DNA from: Sequoia sempervirens
Lineage: Eukaryota; Streptophyta; Pinopsida; Cupressales; Cupressaceae
Length of the DNA stretch: 64,000 nt
Direction of reading: 5' to 3'
NCBI GenBank assembly: GCA_007258455.2
Contig: VDFB02270651.1
Span: 704,655,360-704,719,359 of the forward strand
Part shown: piece by piece, positions 13,124 through 24,609 of the stretch
How positions within the stretch are numbered: the stretch's first letter is position 1
How the letters are laid out: every line of letters starts with the position of its first letter
Notes under the pieces: generated by a model
Told to the model about the DNA's origin: nothing
The model's input: the letters and a program-made list of their open reading frames with translations, nothing else
Databases searched by the model: none
Program-made: the position numbers and the translations under genes

Positions 13124-13860
13124 CTACCAATTTGAGTTGTAGGTGAAAAATTGGCAACACCACTCATTGTATATTGTATGATGATCCCATGGGAAAAAAT
13201 GAGCAATGTTTGTCAACTTGTCCACTATCAACATCTTGGCATCATGGTTACCCAAAGACATAAGTATCCCAAAGATGGAATCCAAGGAAATTATATCCCA
13301 TTTCCATTTAGGAATGACATGTGACTCTAAGATACTTGCTAGATGTTGATGCTCTACCTTCACCCTCTAACACTAGGGATCTATCCATAAAATAAAATCC
13401 ATTTCATTCCTACCCAATGAAACAACTTCCTAAGATTTGCATGCATCTTCATCACACTAGGATGTGTTGCATAAAAGGAATGGTGTACCTTAGACAACAC
13501 AAATGAGAAAAGATATCTATAGATTTGGAGACAAATATGACTAAGATATCATAGTAGTCCATATGAATCAAAGGAATAACCCAAAAACATTCCCATAAGG
13601 CTCTCTAGGACTCTATATCTACTCTCACCTCTTGATACCGAGGATCCCCTTGGAGTTCCACCCAAATAGAACTCCATAGGTTCATGCTCAAGGTCATAAC
13701 TAAGATCTCCAGATGCCTCCAACTCAAGGAATACAAATACTACATATTCTTTTCCTTTGATGTAATGAACACCATATTGATACTCACAAATAAACTCCAT
13801 CCAATGATGCTGATGGGACAAATTCAAATGATTAAACACATCTTACAACATGATCACTGA
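13124..13860 (-). pseudogene. Ty3/gypsy RNase H tail and integrase N-terminus, fragment
   Basis: On the minus strand the right part (13839-13740) reads like the end of gypsy RNase H: QHHWMEFICEYQYGVHYIKG, then KEYV where KENV is usual. The left part (13530-13124) reads like the integrase start, with a VHHSFYATHPSVMKMHANLR stretch like the His-rich zinc-binding region. It continues EHQHLASIL, then IPKWKWDIISLDSIFG, which holds the first catalytic-core Asp position, then VDKLTNIAHF. Stops and frame changes separate the parts. No RT, gag or LTR is attached on either side, so it is a truncated remnant. It is a different copy from the chromovirus at 23680. Confidence 0.65.
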
Positions 13861-14464
13861 TAATACCCCATATTGATCTACTCCATGGTGTGTCTAGTCT
13901 AGGTATGAGTCCATATAGATAAGGAAAAATATCAAGCCAACTAAGATGTGTTAGGATATCATTTCTCTAAGACTCATAATTATCCTTTTCCAGGATGACC
14001 ACAAAAGGATGAACAAAAAACTCATGATACTTAAATAAAAAAATCAAAGACCAATGAAGTCAATACATGTAAATCAAATCAAATGAAGTCATATCATGCA
14101 AAGAGATCCTTTCCATTTGCCAAAATGTCCAATTAACTGAGAAAAATATGAAATAAAAAAAACTAATTAAAATGTAACTAGAGAAAATCTTGGAAAAAGT
14201 GCATGGATAGATATAAAGAGCTCTGAAACACCTTTCAAATGCGACAAGAATTGCAAAAAAGGAGATATAGGTGAAGATTTATGAGCTTAGAATCCAAAAA
14301 TTATTATTTGACTTTAACATGCAATAAATTGTATTAGGAACAAAACTAAATGATGAGATGCACACCACTACAATGTACACAAAACCAACTTTCTGATGAT
14401 ATCTTGTTTTCCCAATTTCAACACTATATACCCAAGTTATAACCAAAAGTAAAATATAGCTACA
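13861..14464. other. Non-coding stretch, nothing recognised
   Basis: AT-rich with no motif-bearing ORF. It may include decayed pol of the gypsy fragment to its left, but I could not read it. Confidence 0.35.
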
Positions 14465-14940
14465 TGTTGTACCTTGCACACATGCCCTATTAAAATGGGG
14501 ACCCCTCCTTTTTATTTAGGTTTTTTGTGTCCTAAGTTAGTGTAAGTTTCCCTTTTAGGTAGGTGCTTATTTTGTTTCAAGTTCTAGGTGCATTTAGACT
14601 TCAAATGTTGATGGGAGTGTGGATATTTGAGGGTTAGACGGATGACCCCTATTTTTTCACAAGTTTCGATGATCCCCATTTTTTTGCAAGGTTGCATGAC
14701 CCCCATTTTTTTGCAAGGTTGGATGACACCCACTTTTTTGCAAGGTTTAATGACCCTCATTTTCCTGGAAGGTTGGATGACCTCCATTTTTCCACAAGGT
14801 TGGATGACCCCCATTTTTCTGCAAGATTGGATGACCCCAATTTTTTCACAAGGCTTTTATGTGGTCATTTCTCCACAATGTTATGCATGTATCCAAATTT
14901 TGCATAGGTTGAAGCACCCATAGATCTCCGCAATAGGATT
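14465..14940 (+). repeat. Second LTR-like end of the 5946 type
   Basis: It starts TGTTGTACCTTGCACACATGCCC followed by GGGGACCCCTCC, the same word order as at 5946. After about 175 bases it runs into a 27-bp minisatellite. The far boundary is not resolved. It is probably a truncated or solo LTR of the family that carries ORF A. Confidence 0.4.
14641..14856 (+). repeat. 27-bp minisatellite, eight units
   Basis: Eight head-to-tail units of 27 bases with core GATGACCCCCATTTTTTTGC followed by AAGGTTG. Units begin at 14641, 14668, 14695 and so on to 14856; a ninth, poorer unit may follow. Because 27 is a multiple of three, both strands show open frames with 9-residue repeats; these are by-products, not genes. 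Confidence 0.85.
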
Positions 14941-15765
14941 TTCTTTCCCACTAAAATCTTGTCATCCCTTTTTTTTGAGAACAAGTTGCTCATCCATACC
15001 ATTCCTGATTATCTACCTTATGTCTCCATTATCCTTACTACATTAAGATCTCTGCAAATTCAGAGGAGTTATTTTAAAATGTAATGATAGGATTTTAAGT
15101 CTATTCATATAACTTGAGACCCCCACATGAGTCAAAGCATGATGAATTAATGTGTTTTAAAGGAATAATTTCATAAAATACTATGGATTCAAAATATATA
15201 AATTTCAAAATTTTAAATAAGATAAATTTGAGGAATTATAAAGCATTAAAGATATGTTTGAAGACCTAAATTATGATATTTTATAACATAGGAGCATCGA
15301 GAGATAATCTTGGAGGGTTTTTGTAGTAAACACTTTAACGTTCTAGTTGCAACCAATGGGACACCTTTTGACTTGACAAAATGAAGATCAAAATTCTGAA
15401 ATGAGTTCACATAAGAAATTGTGTTTAGATTTGAAATGGTTTGCTAATTTGTTCTAGACTTGCCAAGGGAGAATGTTTTGAATAATGTATTTACATATGG
15501 AGTTGTGCATAGAAATTAATCAAATATTGTTATAGATATGATCAAGATGTCTTAAATTCTTGAGGAGGAGGGGTTTTATTTTATTTTCTCAAAATAGGGG
15601 AGTTGTAATAAAGGATATGACTGAAAGTGAATAATTATTAAATAATATTTCAAGAATTTAATGCTAGATTTATGCTAGTTCTGTTCTAGTTGTGATTTTG
15701 CAAAGGTTCCTTTAGGATATGATTTTATTTTCCCAAGAAAGATTGTAACTATTAAATGCTAATAT
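14941..15765. other. Non-coding stretch, nothing recognised
   Basis: AT-rich with no recognisable coding or repeat structure, lying between the minisatellite and the copia LTR that starts at 15766. Confidence 0.4.
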
Positions 15766-16561
15766 TGTTGGAAGATTGAGGAGATTGTCATTGATGTTGT
15801 AGTACTAGAAACATGAGCATGATATGCACATAATGCAGTATATAGTGTTATCCTTGATGTCAACATTGTTGTGGATCATCCTAACATGTTTCAAAGGTAT
15901 TGTGGAATAAATTTGTGCAATTTGAGTTGGTCTGAAAAGTGTAGAAATGTAGAAATTTTACTATGTCAAACTTAACAATTCAGGGTTACAGAGTATCAGT
16001 TTTGGGTCCGCACCACTCTGCGAGTGAATATTTTGCTCTGTGAATCTAACCTATCTTTTTTTTATTATAATATTCTAAATCCAATATTTCATCTGGTTTG
16101 GTGAAGTGTTTTGGGAGATATGAGTGATAGAGTTTCGTCTGGTATAATACAGTCATTTTCTATACACTATGTCAGTTTGGGAGATTTGCACTCCTCTGCG
16201 GATGAATCTTTTATGTTGTGATATTGAAGATAAGCTACCAGATGTTAGTTGAGTAGGAATTCCAGATGGAATCATGTGTTCAGGTCCATGTATTACAAAT
16301 TTGGTGTACAGATAAAGGTTTGTTGGTTTAGGTCTTATTTGGGGCTGACCAAACATGTTTGATGTTTTGCAAAGAATGAATAAGTATTTTTGCCTTATGT
16401 AAGACATAATATAGGTCCATCCCAACCTATCTTAAGGTGATTTGAATTTTTTACTATGGCACAAAGTTTAGATGAAATTTTTTGGGGCTGACAAGTTTAA
16501 TTTTGTGTGTTACATCCAATTAGGTTAACCTAATTGATGTTACATTTGATGTGGATATATA
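15766..16561 (+). repeat. Outer copia 5' LTR, first part
   Basis: It starts TGTTGGAAGATTG and runs to the insertion point of the minus-strand copia at 16561. The LTR resumes after that element at 22554 and ends CAACA at 23115, directly before a methionine-tRNA-type primer site. The start is chosen as the nearest TGTTGG with no better candidate nearby, so the left edge is less sure than the right one. No matching 3' LTR was found in the window. Confidence 0.55.
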
Positions 16562-17476
16562 TGTAAGGAAGCTAAGGTAGTGAAATAACTTCCTACACTA
16601 ATCTTGAGAGGAGAATAATGCAAAAAATTTACAAATATTTAACAGTTGCATAAACATAAACAAGAATAAACATAAATATCATGCATACCATGAAACAATG
16701 ATTTACGTGGGGAAAACCCTTTCAGGAGGAAAACCCCACACTCCAAATGCCACCCAATATATTATTCAGTAAATCACAAAGATTACAATATACTTGTAGA
16801 GCAAGCTTCTCACAGGAGTATCACCACTCAAGGATCAAGAGACAACATGACTACTAACAGACTCTCACTATCGCACACACACAGTTGTAATGTAGCGCCC
16901 TCACAAAATAGAGTTACATTCTAGGGAAAGATAGGCCAAAAAAATATCTGTCGTTAGATCTAAACCCTAATAATTAATGGTCTAGATTGATAATGTATCA
17001 ACTCCCACCGATGAATATTTACATAAGATTTTACTACACACAAGGCCCACCATTCCAACTCACTACCACATAATTCACAACAAGGATGTTAATTGCACGA
17101 TCATCCAATTGATAATTGCCATATGCTTCTACACATCACCATTTGTCCTTATCAACCTATTGGGTCCCACCATATGGCTTCCATCACATATCGCTAAGTC
17201 ACTGAAAACCCAAACTTCAGAACCTCATGTCAAAGGTTACAAAATTCTGAAAACTCACGACATGTCGACAACAAAGAGATTGCTAAGTTGGAAGGGTATG
17301 AAACTCTAGAACTCTATGACATAGGTTAGGAAAACTTGGAACCCCGTGACAACAAAGAGATCACTAAGTTAGGAGGTTATGAAACTTTAGGACCCCGCAA
17401 CATAAGTAACAAAACCATTTCTCCTATCAACAATAGCTATTATATAATTGCACGGTTGAGACATAATTTCCCAACA
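16562..17476 (-). repeat. 3' LTR of the minus-strand copia
   Basis: On the minus strand it begins TGTTGGGAAATTATGTC at 17476 and ends CTTCCTTACA at 16562. It aligns along its length with 21687-22548. Just inside the LTR start there are imperfect repeats of about 50 bases containing 'caacaaagagatcactaagt' (plus-strand reading, 17270-17400). Confidence 0.88.
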
Positions 17477-17488
17477 AATCTCCCACTT
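17477..17488 (-). other. Polypurine tract of the minus-strand copia
   Basis: AAGTGGGAGATT on the minus strand directly abuts the 3' LTR start, the expected place for plus-strand DNA priming. Confidence 0.75.
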
Positions 17489-17533
17489 GTGAAACACCTT
17501 AGAAGAGCAATGAGAGGGAGTAAACATTGTCTC

Positions 17534-20500
17534 TTAATTGCTAGGGGCCAAAAGGCCCAACATCTCTAAACACCATCTAAACTTTTCTGTGCTCACAGGC
17601 TTAGTTAAAGAATCAACAACATTCATCAAAGTCTCTATCTTAATCAACTTCACACTGACATCTTTGACCATATCTTGAACAAAATGATATTGTACATCAG
17701 TGTGCTTGGTCTTGGCACGAAATGTCAGGTTCTTGGTTAGACATATCACACTCTGACTATCACAATAAATTTTCACTGGACCTTGGTTTATTTCAATATC
17801 TAAGTACAATCTCTTAAGACAATTGTATTCTTTACAAGCATGAGTAGTTGCCATATACTCTGCTTTAGTAGTGGAAAAAACAACCACATCCTGCTGCTTA
17901 CTCATCCAAATGATTGCACCACCGAATAATGTAAACACATAAGCATTGGTGGATCATCTATTATCAACATCACCTGCCCAATTTGAATCCACATAATCAT
18001 GAATATCAAGGGAAATATCGCTTTCAGTCATATTACTATGATAACATAAGGAGTAATATGAGGTACCACACAAATATCTGAAGACTCTTTTAACTGCATC
18101 CCAATGAACTCTACTAGGATTAGACATATATCTAGAAAGAACTCCCACTACTTGGGAAATGTCTAGTCTAGTACGAACCATAGCATACATCAAACTTCCA
18201 ACTGCATTCTAGTAAGGCACTATACTCATGTCTTCCATCTCTGATGGGGATGTTGGAAAATATGAAATAGATAACTTTGTTCCAACTGAAATAGGAACAC
18301 ACAATGGTCTAGAATCTTGCATGTTAAATCTGTGTAAAATTGAATTGACATACTTACTTTGGCCAAGACATAGCTTTCTATTCACTTTATCTCTTTTATT
18401 TCCATCCCAAGAATGTGTTTTGTTGCACCAAGGTCTTTGATTTCAAATTTAGTAGCAAGTTGAGATTTCAGTCCTAAAATCATACCTTTCCCTTTGCCAA
18501 TAAATAACATACCATCAACATATAATGCAATAAATAGGAAATGATTACTATCAATTTTACAATAAACACAATGATTTGATTTAGAATGCTCAAATCCCAA
18601 ACTCAACACATATGTATCAAATTTCTGGTACCACATCCTAGGAATTTTTTTAATCCATACAAATATTTCTTCAATTTGCAAACCAATTTACTTTTACCTT
18701 TCACCACATAGTGCTCTAGTTGTGTCATATAAATATCCTCCTCCAAATCACCATGAAGGAAAGCAGTTTTCACATCCATTTTATCAACCTCTAAATCATA
18801 AGTAGTAGCAATGGAAAGTAAAAATCTAATGGATGTCATTTTTGCAACAAGAGAAAATATCTCACCATAATCAACACCCTCAAATTGAGAGTAACCCTTC
18901 ACAACCAACCTTGCTTTGTACTTCTCAATACCTCCATTCGACCCAATCTTTTCCTTGAACACCCATTTGCAACCAATAGGTTAAGTCCTTTAGGAAATGG
19001 TACAAGATCCCATTTATCATTCTTTTTCAAGGATGGCATTTCTTCATCTATAGCAATCTTCCAGGATTTTGCATCATTCATACCTAATGCCTCTTCTATA
19101 GATCCGAGTTCATCCAAGTTAGTATTCAAAGCAAAAATACATATCCAATCATCAAGTGAATACCTTTTAGGTGGTTTTATATGCCTTATAGAACTATGAA
19201 CAAGTTGAGTTGGAGGTTCTTCCTCCTCTTCTGAAGATTCAGAGTTGGATGATCTCTCCTCAACTTATTGTCTATCCTTGGGACTTGAATCAACTTTCTC
19301 ATGAGTAGAAGGAAATTAAATCACATCTTTCTATTTACTTTTTTTTGGCTACACTGTAAGAGAAGAAGGCTTAGTTTCTCTAAAAATAATACTTCTACTG
19401 TGTGTTACCTTTTGTGCAACATGATCCCAAATCTGGTATCCTTTCACACCATAACTATATCCGATGAAGATACATTTCACATCCTTGTTCTACAACTTTT
19501 TTTGCTTCTCCTTTGGCACATGTGCATATGCCTCGTAACCAAAAACTCTAATATTTCTTAATGAAGGCTTGTGACCCAACCATGCCTCTATAGTCATCTT
19601 ATCAATAAGAGTTGATGTAGGAGACCTATTAATCAAGTAACAGGCAATGGAAACAACTTCATCCCAAAACCTTTTTTCTAGGTCAACACCACTCAACATA
19701 CTCATAGCCTTCTCCATCAATGTCATGTTCATTCTCTTTGCAACTCCATTCTGTTGTGGAGAATACATAGTTTTCTTCTATCTATGAATATCATAATCTT
19801 TACAGAATCTATCAAAATCATTAGATCAAAATTCACCACCATTATCAGTCCTCAAACACTTTATTTTCTTTCTAGTTTGCGACTCAACCATTACTTCAAA
19901 TTCTTTAAATAAAATGAAAAATTCAGATTTACTCTTTAGAAAATATACCCATGTCCTTCTACTATAATCATCAATAAATGAAACATAATATATGGATTTA
20001 CCAATTGAAGGAGCATCTATAGGACCAATCGCATCAGAGTGAATAAGATCCAATACACCACAAGATTTATGATAACTCGAGTAAAAATGAACGCAATTTT
20101 GTTTTCCATAAATACAATGCTCATAGAAATTGAATTCAAGATTACAATCAAACAAACCTTCAACAAGGTTTTTATTTTTCAAGGTCCTTAGACTCTTTTA
20201 TCCAATGTGGCCAAGTCTCTAGTGCCATAACATAGTTTTCTTTGCATGTAACTTTGTTTCAGAAGAAAGAGCACCCTTAGGTACCCAAAAGCCATGACCA
20301 TCTGCAGCAGGTGAAACCCTCACTTCTTCCATAGACTTGCTCTCCACAAAAGTACTATTGCACTCAACAGTGTATGCATCAAGTTTATACAATGTGTCAT
20401 ATCTGACACCTCTAGCAATCACCATAGAACCTCTAACCATCTTGCATCCTACATCAGAAAATACTACCTGGACACTTGCATCTATTAGTTTGCTCACAGA

Positions 20501-21562
20501 TAATAGATTTCATGCTAAACCAGGGATATGCAACACACCATTAATCCTTTTAATTGTACCATCAGGAAACTCAATTTTAACTTTATTATGGCCAACAATT
20601 TCTAAATGAGAATCATCACCCAAGTACAACTTACCTCCATCAAAATCTTCATATTCAAAAAACCAATCTCTATTATAGGTCATATGGAAAGATGCACTTG
20701 ATTCAATTAACCATGCATCATTACCTGCATGAGTTGCCAAAGCTACAATGAATGCATAACCATCTCCCTTCTCAGACTCAAAATCAAAATCAAATTTCTT
20801 CTTTTTCTTCTTTGTTTCTTCTTTGCAGTCCATACAAACATGTCCAGGCTTACCGTAGTTCTAGCAAATAACTTTTGACTTTACAAGAGACTTAGATCTC
20901 CCCTTGGACTTGTATTTTTCACATTTCTCATTCTTCTTTCATTTTTCCTTAGGTCTTCCACGAACATTCAAGGTCTCCTTGGCACTAATGGATACCTTCC
21001 TCCTCATCTCTTCAAAAAGAAAAAAACCCACCACATCTTTAGTCTTCAATATAACAAAAGTACTCCCAATAGCCATAACAAGAGAATCTTGTGAATCAAG
21101 AAAAGAAGAAAGAAAGATCTGACTTTTCTCTTCCTCATCCATTTTGACACCAACTGATGCCAACTAAGACACCAACATATTGAATGCTTCAATGTGTTTT
21201 GTAATCTGTCCACCCTCTTCCATTCTCAAGGAATACAATTTCTTCCTCAAGAAAATCATGTTCACTAAATATTTTGCTTGATACATCTCACCAAGCTTCT
21301 TCCATAGTTTTTGTGTGAAGGTCTCTTCATGGAAATTGATTAAAACAAAGTCTACCAAGAACAATCTGATTAGATCCTTGGATTTACAATCCATAACATC
21401 ATATTAAGTAGCTTGAGTAGGATATGTAGGCCTTGAAACATTATCATCAACAACATCCCACAAATCTTGATCTATCAATAGATCCTCTATCTTCAACTTC
21501 CACATTTCAAAATTATTTCCAAAAAAATTATCCACCTATATTCTTCCTAATGAACTTGCCAT
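17534..21562 (-). pseudogene. Copia gag-pol polyprotein, decayed
   Basis: One polyprotein of about 1340 codons from ATG 21562 to 17534. Order: UBN2-type gag (NFEMWKLKIEDLLIDQDLWD near 21520-21460), a CCHC knuckle near 20880-20840 whose second Cys reads Tyr, protease (WLIESSASFHM, 20715-20680), integrase (DLIHSDAIGPI near 20020; RTDNGGEF near 19830), RT (MDVKTAFLHGDLEED near 18780) and RNase H (DSNWAGD near 17970; CDSQS near 17750). The protease DSG reads ESS, and the RT YVDD reads YVDG (codon complement 18511-18513), so both enzymes would be inactive. Several in-frame stops and frame changes occur, mostly around 18900-18640 and 20160. It would have copied and inserted the element. The family call is firm; the copy is dead. 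Confidence 0.88.
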
Positions 21563-21672
21563 CTGAAAATTCCTGCAGCAAGATCACAAAGTGTCTTCTA
21601 CAGAAGCTCCCACTCAAATCTAGATTAGTCCAAAAAACCCAACAACCCACAACTGAAACCAAACGTGATCAA

Positions 21673-21684
21673 GCTTCTATACCA
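21673..21684 (-). other. Primer-binding site of the minus-strand copia
   Basis: TGGTATAGAAGC on the minus strand, two bases after the 5' LTR end. It is a diverged form of the initiator-methionine tRNA primer site TGGTATCAGAGC. Confidence 0.65.
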
Positions 21685-21686
21685 CT

Positions 21687-22548
21687 TGTAAGGCAGCTAA
21701 GGTAGCAAAAAAACTTCCTACACTAATCTTGAGAGGAGAATAATGAATTTTTTTACAAATCTTTAACAGTTGCATAAACATAAACAAGAATAAACATAAA
21801 TATCATGCATACCACGACATAGTGATTTATGTGGGAAAACCCTTTTGAGAGAAAAAAACCCACACTCCAAAATCTTCCCAATATATTATTTAGTAAATCG
21901 CAAAGATTACAATATACTTGCAGAGAAAACTTCTCATAGGAGTATCACCACTCAGGGATCAAGAGACAACACGGTTGCTAAAAAAATCTCATTGTTGCAC
22001 ACACACAAAATAGAGTTACATTCTAGGGAAAGATAGGCCAACAAAATATATGTCGTTAGATCTAAACCTTAATAATTAACGTATTATATTTACAATGTAT
22101 CAACTCTCGTCGATGAAGATTTACATAAGCTTTTACTACCTACAGGGCCCACCATTCCAACTCACTACCATGCAATTCACAACAAGGATGTGAATTGCAT
22201 GATCATCCAATCAATAATTTCCATATGCCTCTACATGTCACCATCCATCCATATCAGCCTATTGTGCCCCACCATATGCCTTCCATTGCATATCACTAAG
22301 TCGTTGAAAACCCAAAATTCAGAACCTCATGTCGGAGGTTATGAAATTTTGAAAACCCACGATACACTGACAACAAAGAGATTGCTAAGTCAGAAGGTTA
22401 TGGAAATTTAGAACCCCACAACAATAAAGAGATCACTAAGTCAGGAGGTTATGAAAATTTAGAACCCCACAACATAAGTAACAAAATCATTTCACCTATC
22501 AACAATAACTATTATATAATTGCAAGGTTGAGACATAATTTCCCAACA
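21687..22548 (-). repeat. 5' LTR of the minus-strand copia
   Basis: It pairs with 16562-17476. On the minus strand it starts TGTTGGGAAATTATG at 22548 and ends GCCTTACA at 21687. It holds about three imperfect 50-base repeats at 22330-22475, so the two LTRs differ in length by about 50 bases. Confidence 0.88.
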
Positions 22549-22553
22549 ATATA

Positions 22554-23115
22554 TAATGGATAGATTTCAATGTTTCAGGATGATGAGCGAATGTAGAGAG
22601 ATAGATGACATGTATGGTGTTCCACCTACATGTGCATGATTCAAATTTTATCGGAGTTGTGTGAATTTTGTTGCAAAGTGTGTGAATATAGAGTAGAGTA
22701 GAGCATTGATCCATATCAATGCAAATTTTGATATTGTACTTCATTGGAATCATAATCCAACATATTGTAGATGTATTTGTATTAGTTCAAATAGGCTATA
22801 AACCACCCCTTATTTCATCTATCTTATTCTTTGTGGGCAGTGAGTCCACTAGACAATGAGTTCACCTATAGTGAGATTTTCTATAATATACTATATTCAG
22901 ATATAATATATTTTGAGCTAATCCTCACCATGGTTTTTCCCATTTTTGGGTTTTCCACATAAAAAATTGTGTTCATGTGTTATGTATGTTGTGGATGTCT
23001 CATGCTTTCCTTTCTTATATTAGTTGAATGTGCTTTAATAATGGGATGGCTAATGTTTGAATGGTTCAATAGAATATTGATTCACTCCCCCTATCAGTAT
23101 TTTAAGTGTTCAACA
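22554..23115 (+). repeat. Outer copia 5' LTR, second part
   Basis: Continuation of the LTR begun at 15766, after the inserted minus-strand copia and one copy of its ATATA duplication. It ends TTCAACA at 23115, followed by AT and a primer site, the normal junction of a copia 5' LTR. Confidence 0.7.
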
Positions 23116-23117
23116 AT

Positions 23118-23129
23118 TGGTATCAAAGC
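23118..23129 (+). other. Primer-binding site of the outer copia
   Basis: TGGTATCAAAGC, one base different from the initiator-methionine tRNA complement, two bases after the LTR end at 23115. Confidence 0.75.
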
Positions 23130-23679
23130 TTAGATCCATGGAAGGAGTTTGACCACTTTGTGAATATTTTGGAGATTGAAAACATGGTTGATAGAAAGTT
23201 TCCTATTCCTCGAAAAGAGATCCCTACTATTGAATACATAAAAGAAGATTGCATGCTTTAAAATGATAGAGAACTCAAGGTTTCTCTTGAATATCTTGAC
23301 AAAGTTGAAGGTGAAAACATAGATCTAAAGGAAAATTTTAAAAAAGAAAATGAATGCATCAAAAAAGTGAGAGCATATCAAGAAGTTTAGAGAAAGGCAT
23401 AAGGAACTCAATGAACAATTGAAGCAAGAAAATGAAGACATCATTGGACTAAAAATGCGAGTTGAAGAAAATAAAAGAGTTGAGGAATGTTTAAATGCAA
23501 TGGTGAAAAGAAAATTTGATGAATGTATGAGGCTTGAACAAAAAGTGGTAAATTTGAGATCAGATCTAGAGAAATCAAGAAGTCATGAAGATAAATTCAA
23601 GAAAAGTTCTACAATGCTTGATGAGTTGATTACAGATCAAAAAGTATCTAAAAACAAAGGTGGCTTGGGACTTGAAAAA
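23130..23679 (+). pseudogene. Outer copia gag, 5' part, interrupted
   Basis: A Glu/Lys-rich coiled-coil segment (for example LEQKVVNLRSDLEKSRSHED near 23530-23590) ends at KGGLGLEK, where a chromovirus is inserted. The same frame resumes on the far side at 30000, leading into zinc knuckles. This layout is that of the C-terminal half of a large copia gag. The usual N-terminal UBN2 capsid domain is missing: only about 150 bases separate the primer site from the coiled coil. TAA and TAG stops occur upstream. It is a deletion derivative, and no pol of this element is found anywhere in the window. Confidence 0.6.
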
Positions 23680-24485
23680 TGATGCAGGAGCATCCTTGGT
23701 TCTTGGCAATCTTGCATCAACCAAAAATATTTTCTTTCATTTTTTGTTCTTGTTTAGCTCTTGTTCAGTTCATGTTGGTGGATTCATCATATTTGCTCAC
23801 TAGACCCTTTGGATCTATGTTTACATTGTGGACATGTTCATTTTCCTTATTCCAAGATTTGAGTGTGATTGGATCTTTTTCTGGCAAGTTATTGCTTCCG
23901 AATTAAGTGGCGATTTCTTGAACCGACACCAGAATAATTTTCATGCATAACGGCTAGTTTGATCGCTCGTGGATCTTTCCCGTGACTTACGAATCTCAAC
24001 GGTGTATTTCACATTGTTCCATGGAGTGTCCCCGACCTTAATTATAGGTCCACACTTCATCCTATGTATTCACCAAGGATTAATTCAAATTTGAGGCTGA
24101 CCTATTCATGCACACGTTACATTTTCTTTCATTGGATATTTTATTGATCTTTGGCCGACGTGAATGATTCTAAATCTCAAGAAATGATATAAAACATTGT
24201 AATCGATCATTAGAAAGTAGTGAAGTTAGAATATAGATTTGATATGTAATATTTGTGCTCACATTAAGGAGCATATATGAATGTGGTATTTTGAGTATTT
24301 TGTATCAGGCCTGTGAGCTGAATCTGTAAGCCCAAATGTTGTTGGTTGTATGTAATTGAATTTTTTGATAATAAGCAAGTTTGAATCTACATTTGCCTCC
24401 ATATTTCGTGTTGCTTTTGTTGTGTTACTCTTGTTGCATTTTCTGGATTGTTCTCTTTGAGGACCCTCCTACTATGGCTGCACCA
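23680..24485 (+). repeat. Chromovirus 5' LTR
   Basis: It starts TGATGCAGGAGCATCC and ends GGCTGCACCA, followed by AAT and the primer site. It matches 29188-29994 along its length. The ends carry short inverted repeats (AGGAG near the start, CTCCTAC near the end). Confidence 0.9.
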
Positions 24486-24488
24486 AAT

Positions 24489-24499
24489 TGGTATCAGAG
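24489..24499 (+). other. Chromovirus primer-binding site
   Basis: TGGTATCAGAG, an exact match to the start of the initiator-methionine tRNA primer site, three bases after the LTR end. Confidence 0.85.
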
Positions 24500-24609
24500 G
24501 GAGATTCGATCTATGAGAGATCACCAGAATTTGTGGAGTCTTGTTGAAGATTTTTTGTGGGGTGGTGGACTAAGGATCCAACCTACAACTACAGAGGACT
24601 TGTGTAAAG

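Larger units (their letters stand above)
16562..22548 (-). mobile_element. Complete Ty1/copia element (Tork-like), minus strand
   Basis: It has two LTRs (16562-17476 and 21687-22548), a gag-pol between them, a primer site, a polypurine tract and a 5-base target duplication ATATA (16557-16561 and 22549-22553). The order PR-IN-RT-RH marks copia; the RT motif MDVKTAFLHGDLEED suggests the Tork side of that superfamily. It lies inside the 5' LTR of another copia element. Catalytic losses in protease and RT plus many stops make it non-autonomous now. A solo LTR of a related family lies at 32523-33163. Confidence 0.9.

Noticed and set aside
14641..14856. CRISPR-like direct repeats
   Set aside because: Units are head-to-tail without unique spacers, in a plant retroelement context; this is a minisatellite.
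14627..14923. 98-codon and overlapping ORFs with 9-residue repeats
   Set aside because: They are a by-product of the 27-bp minisatellite, open on both strands, with no start context or domain.
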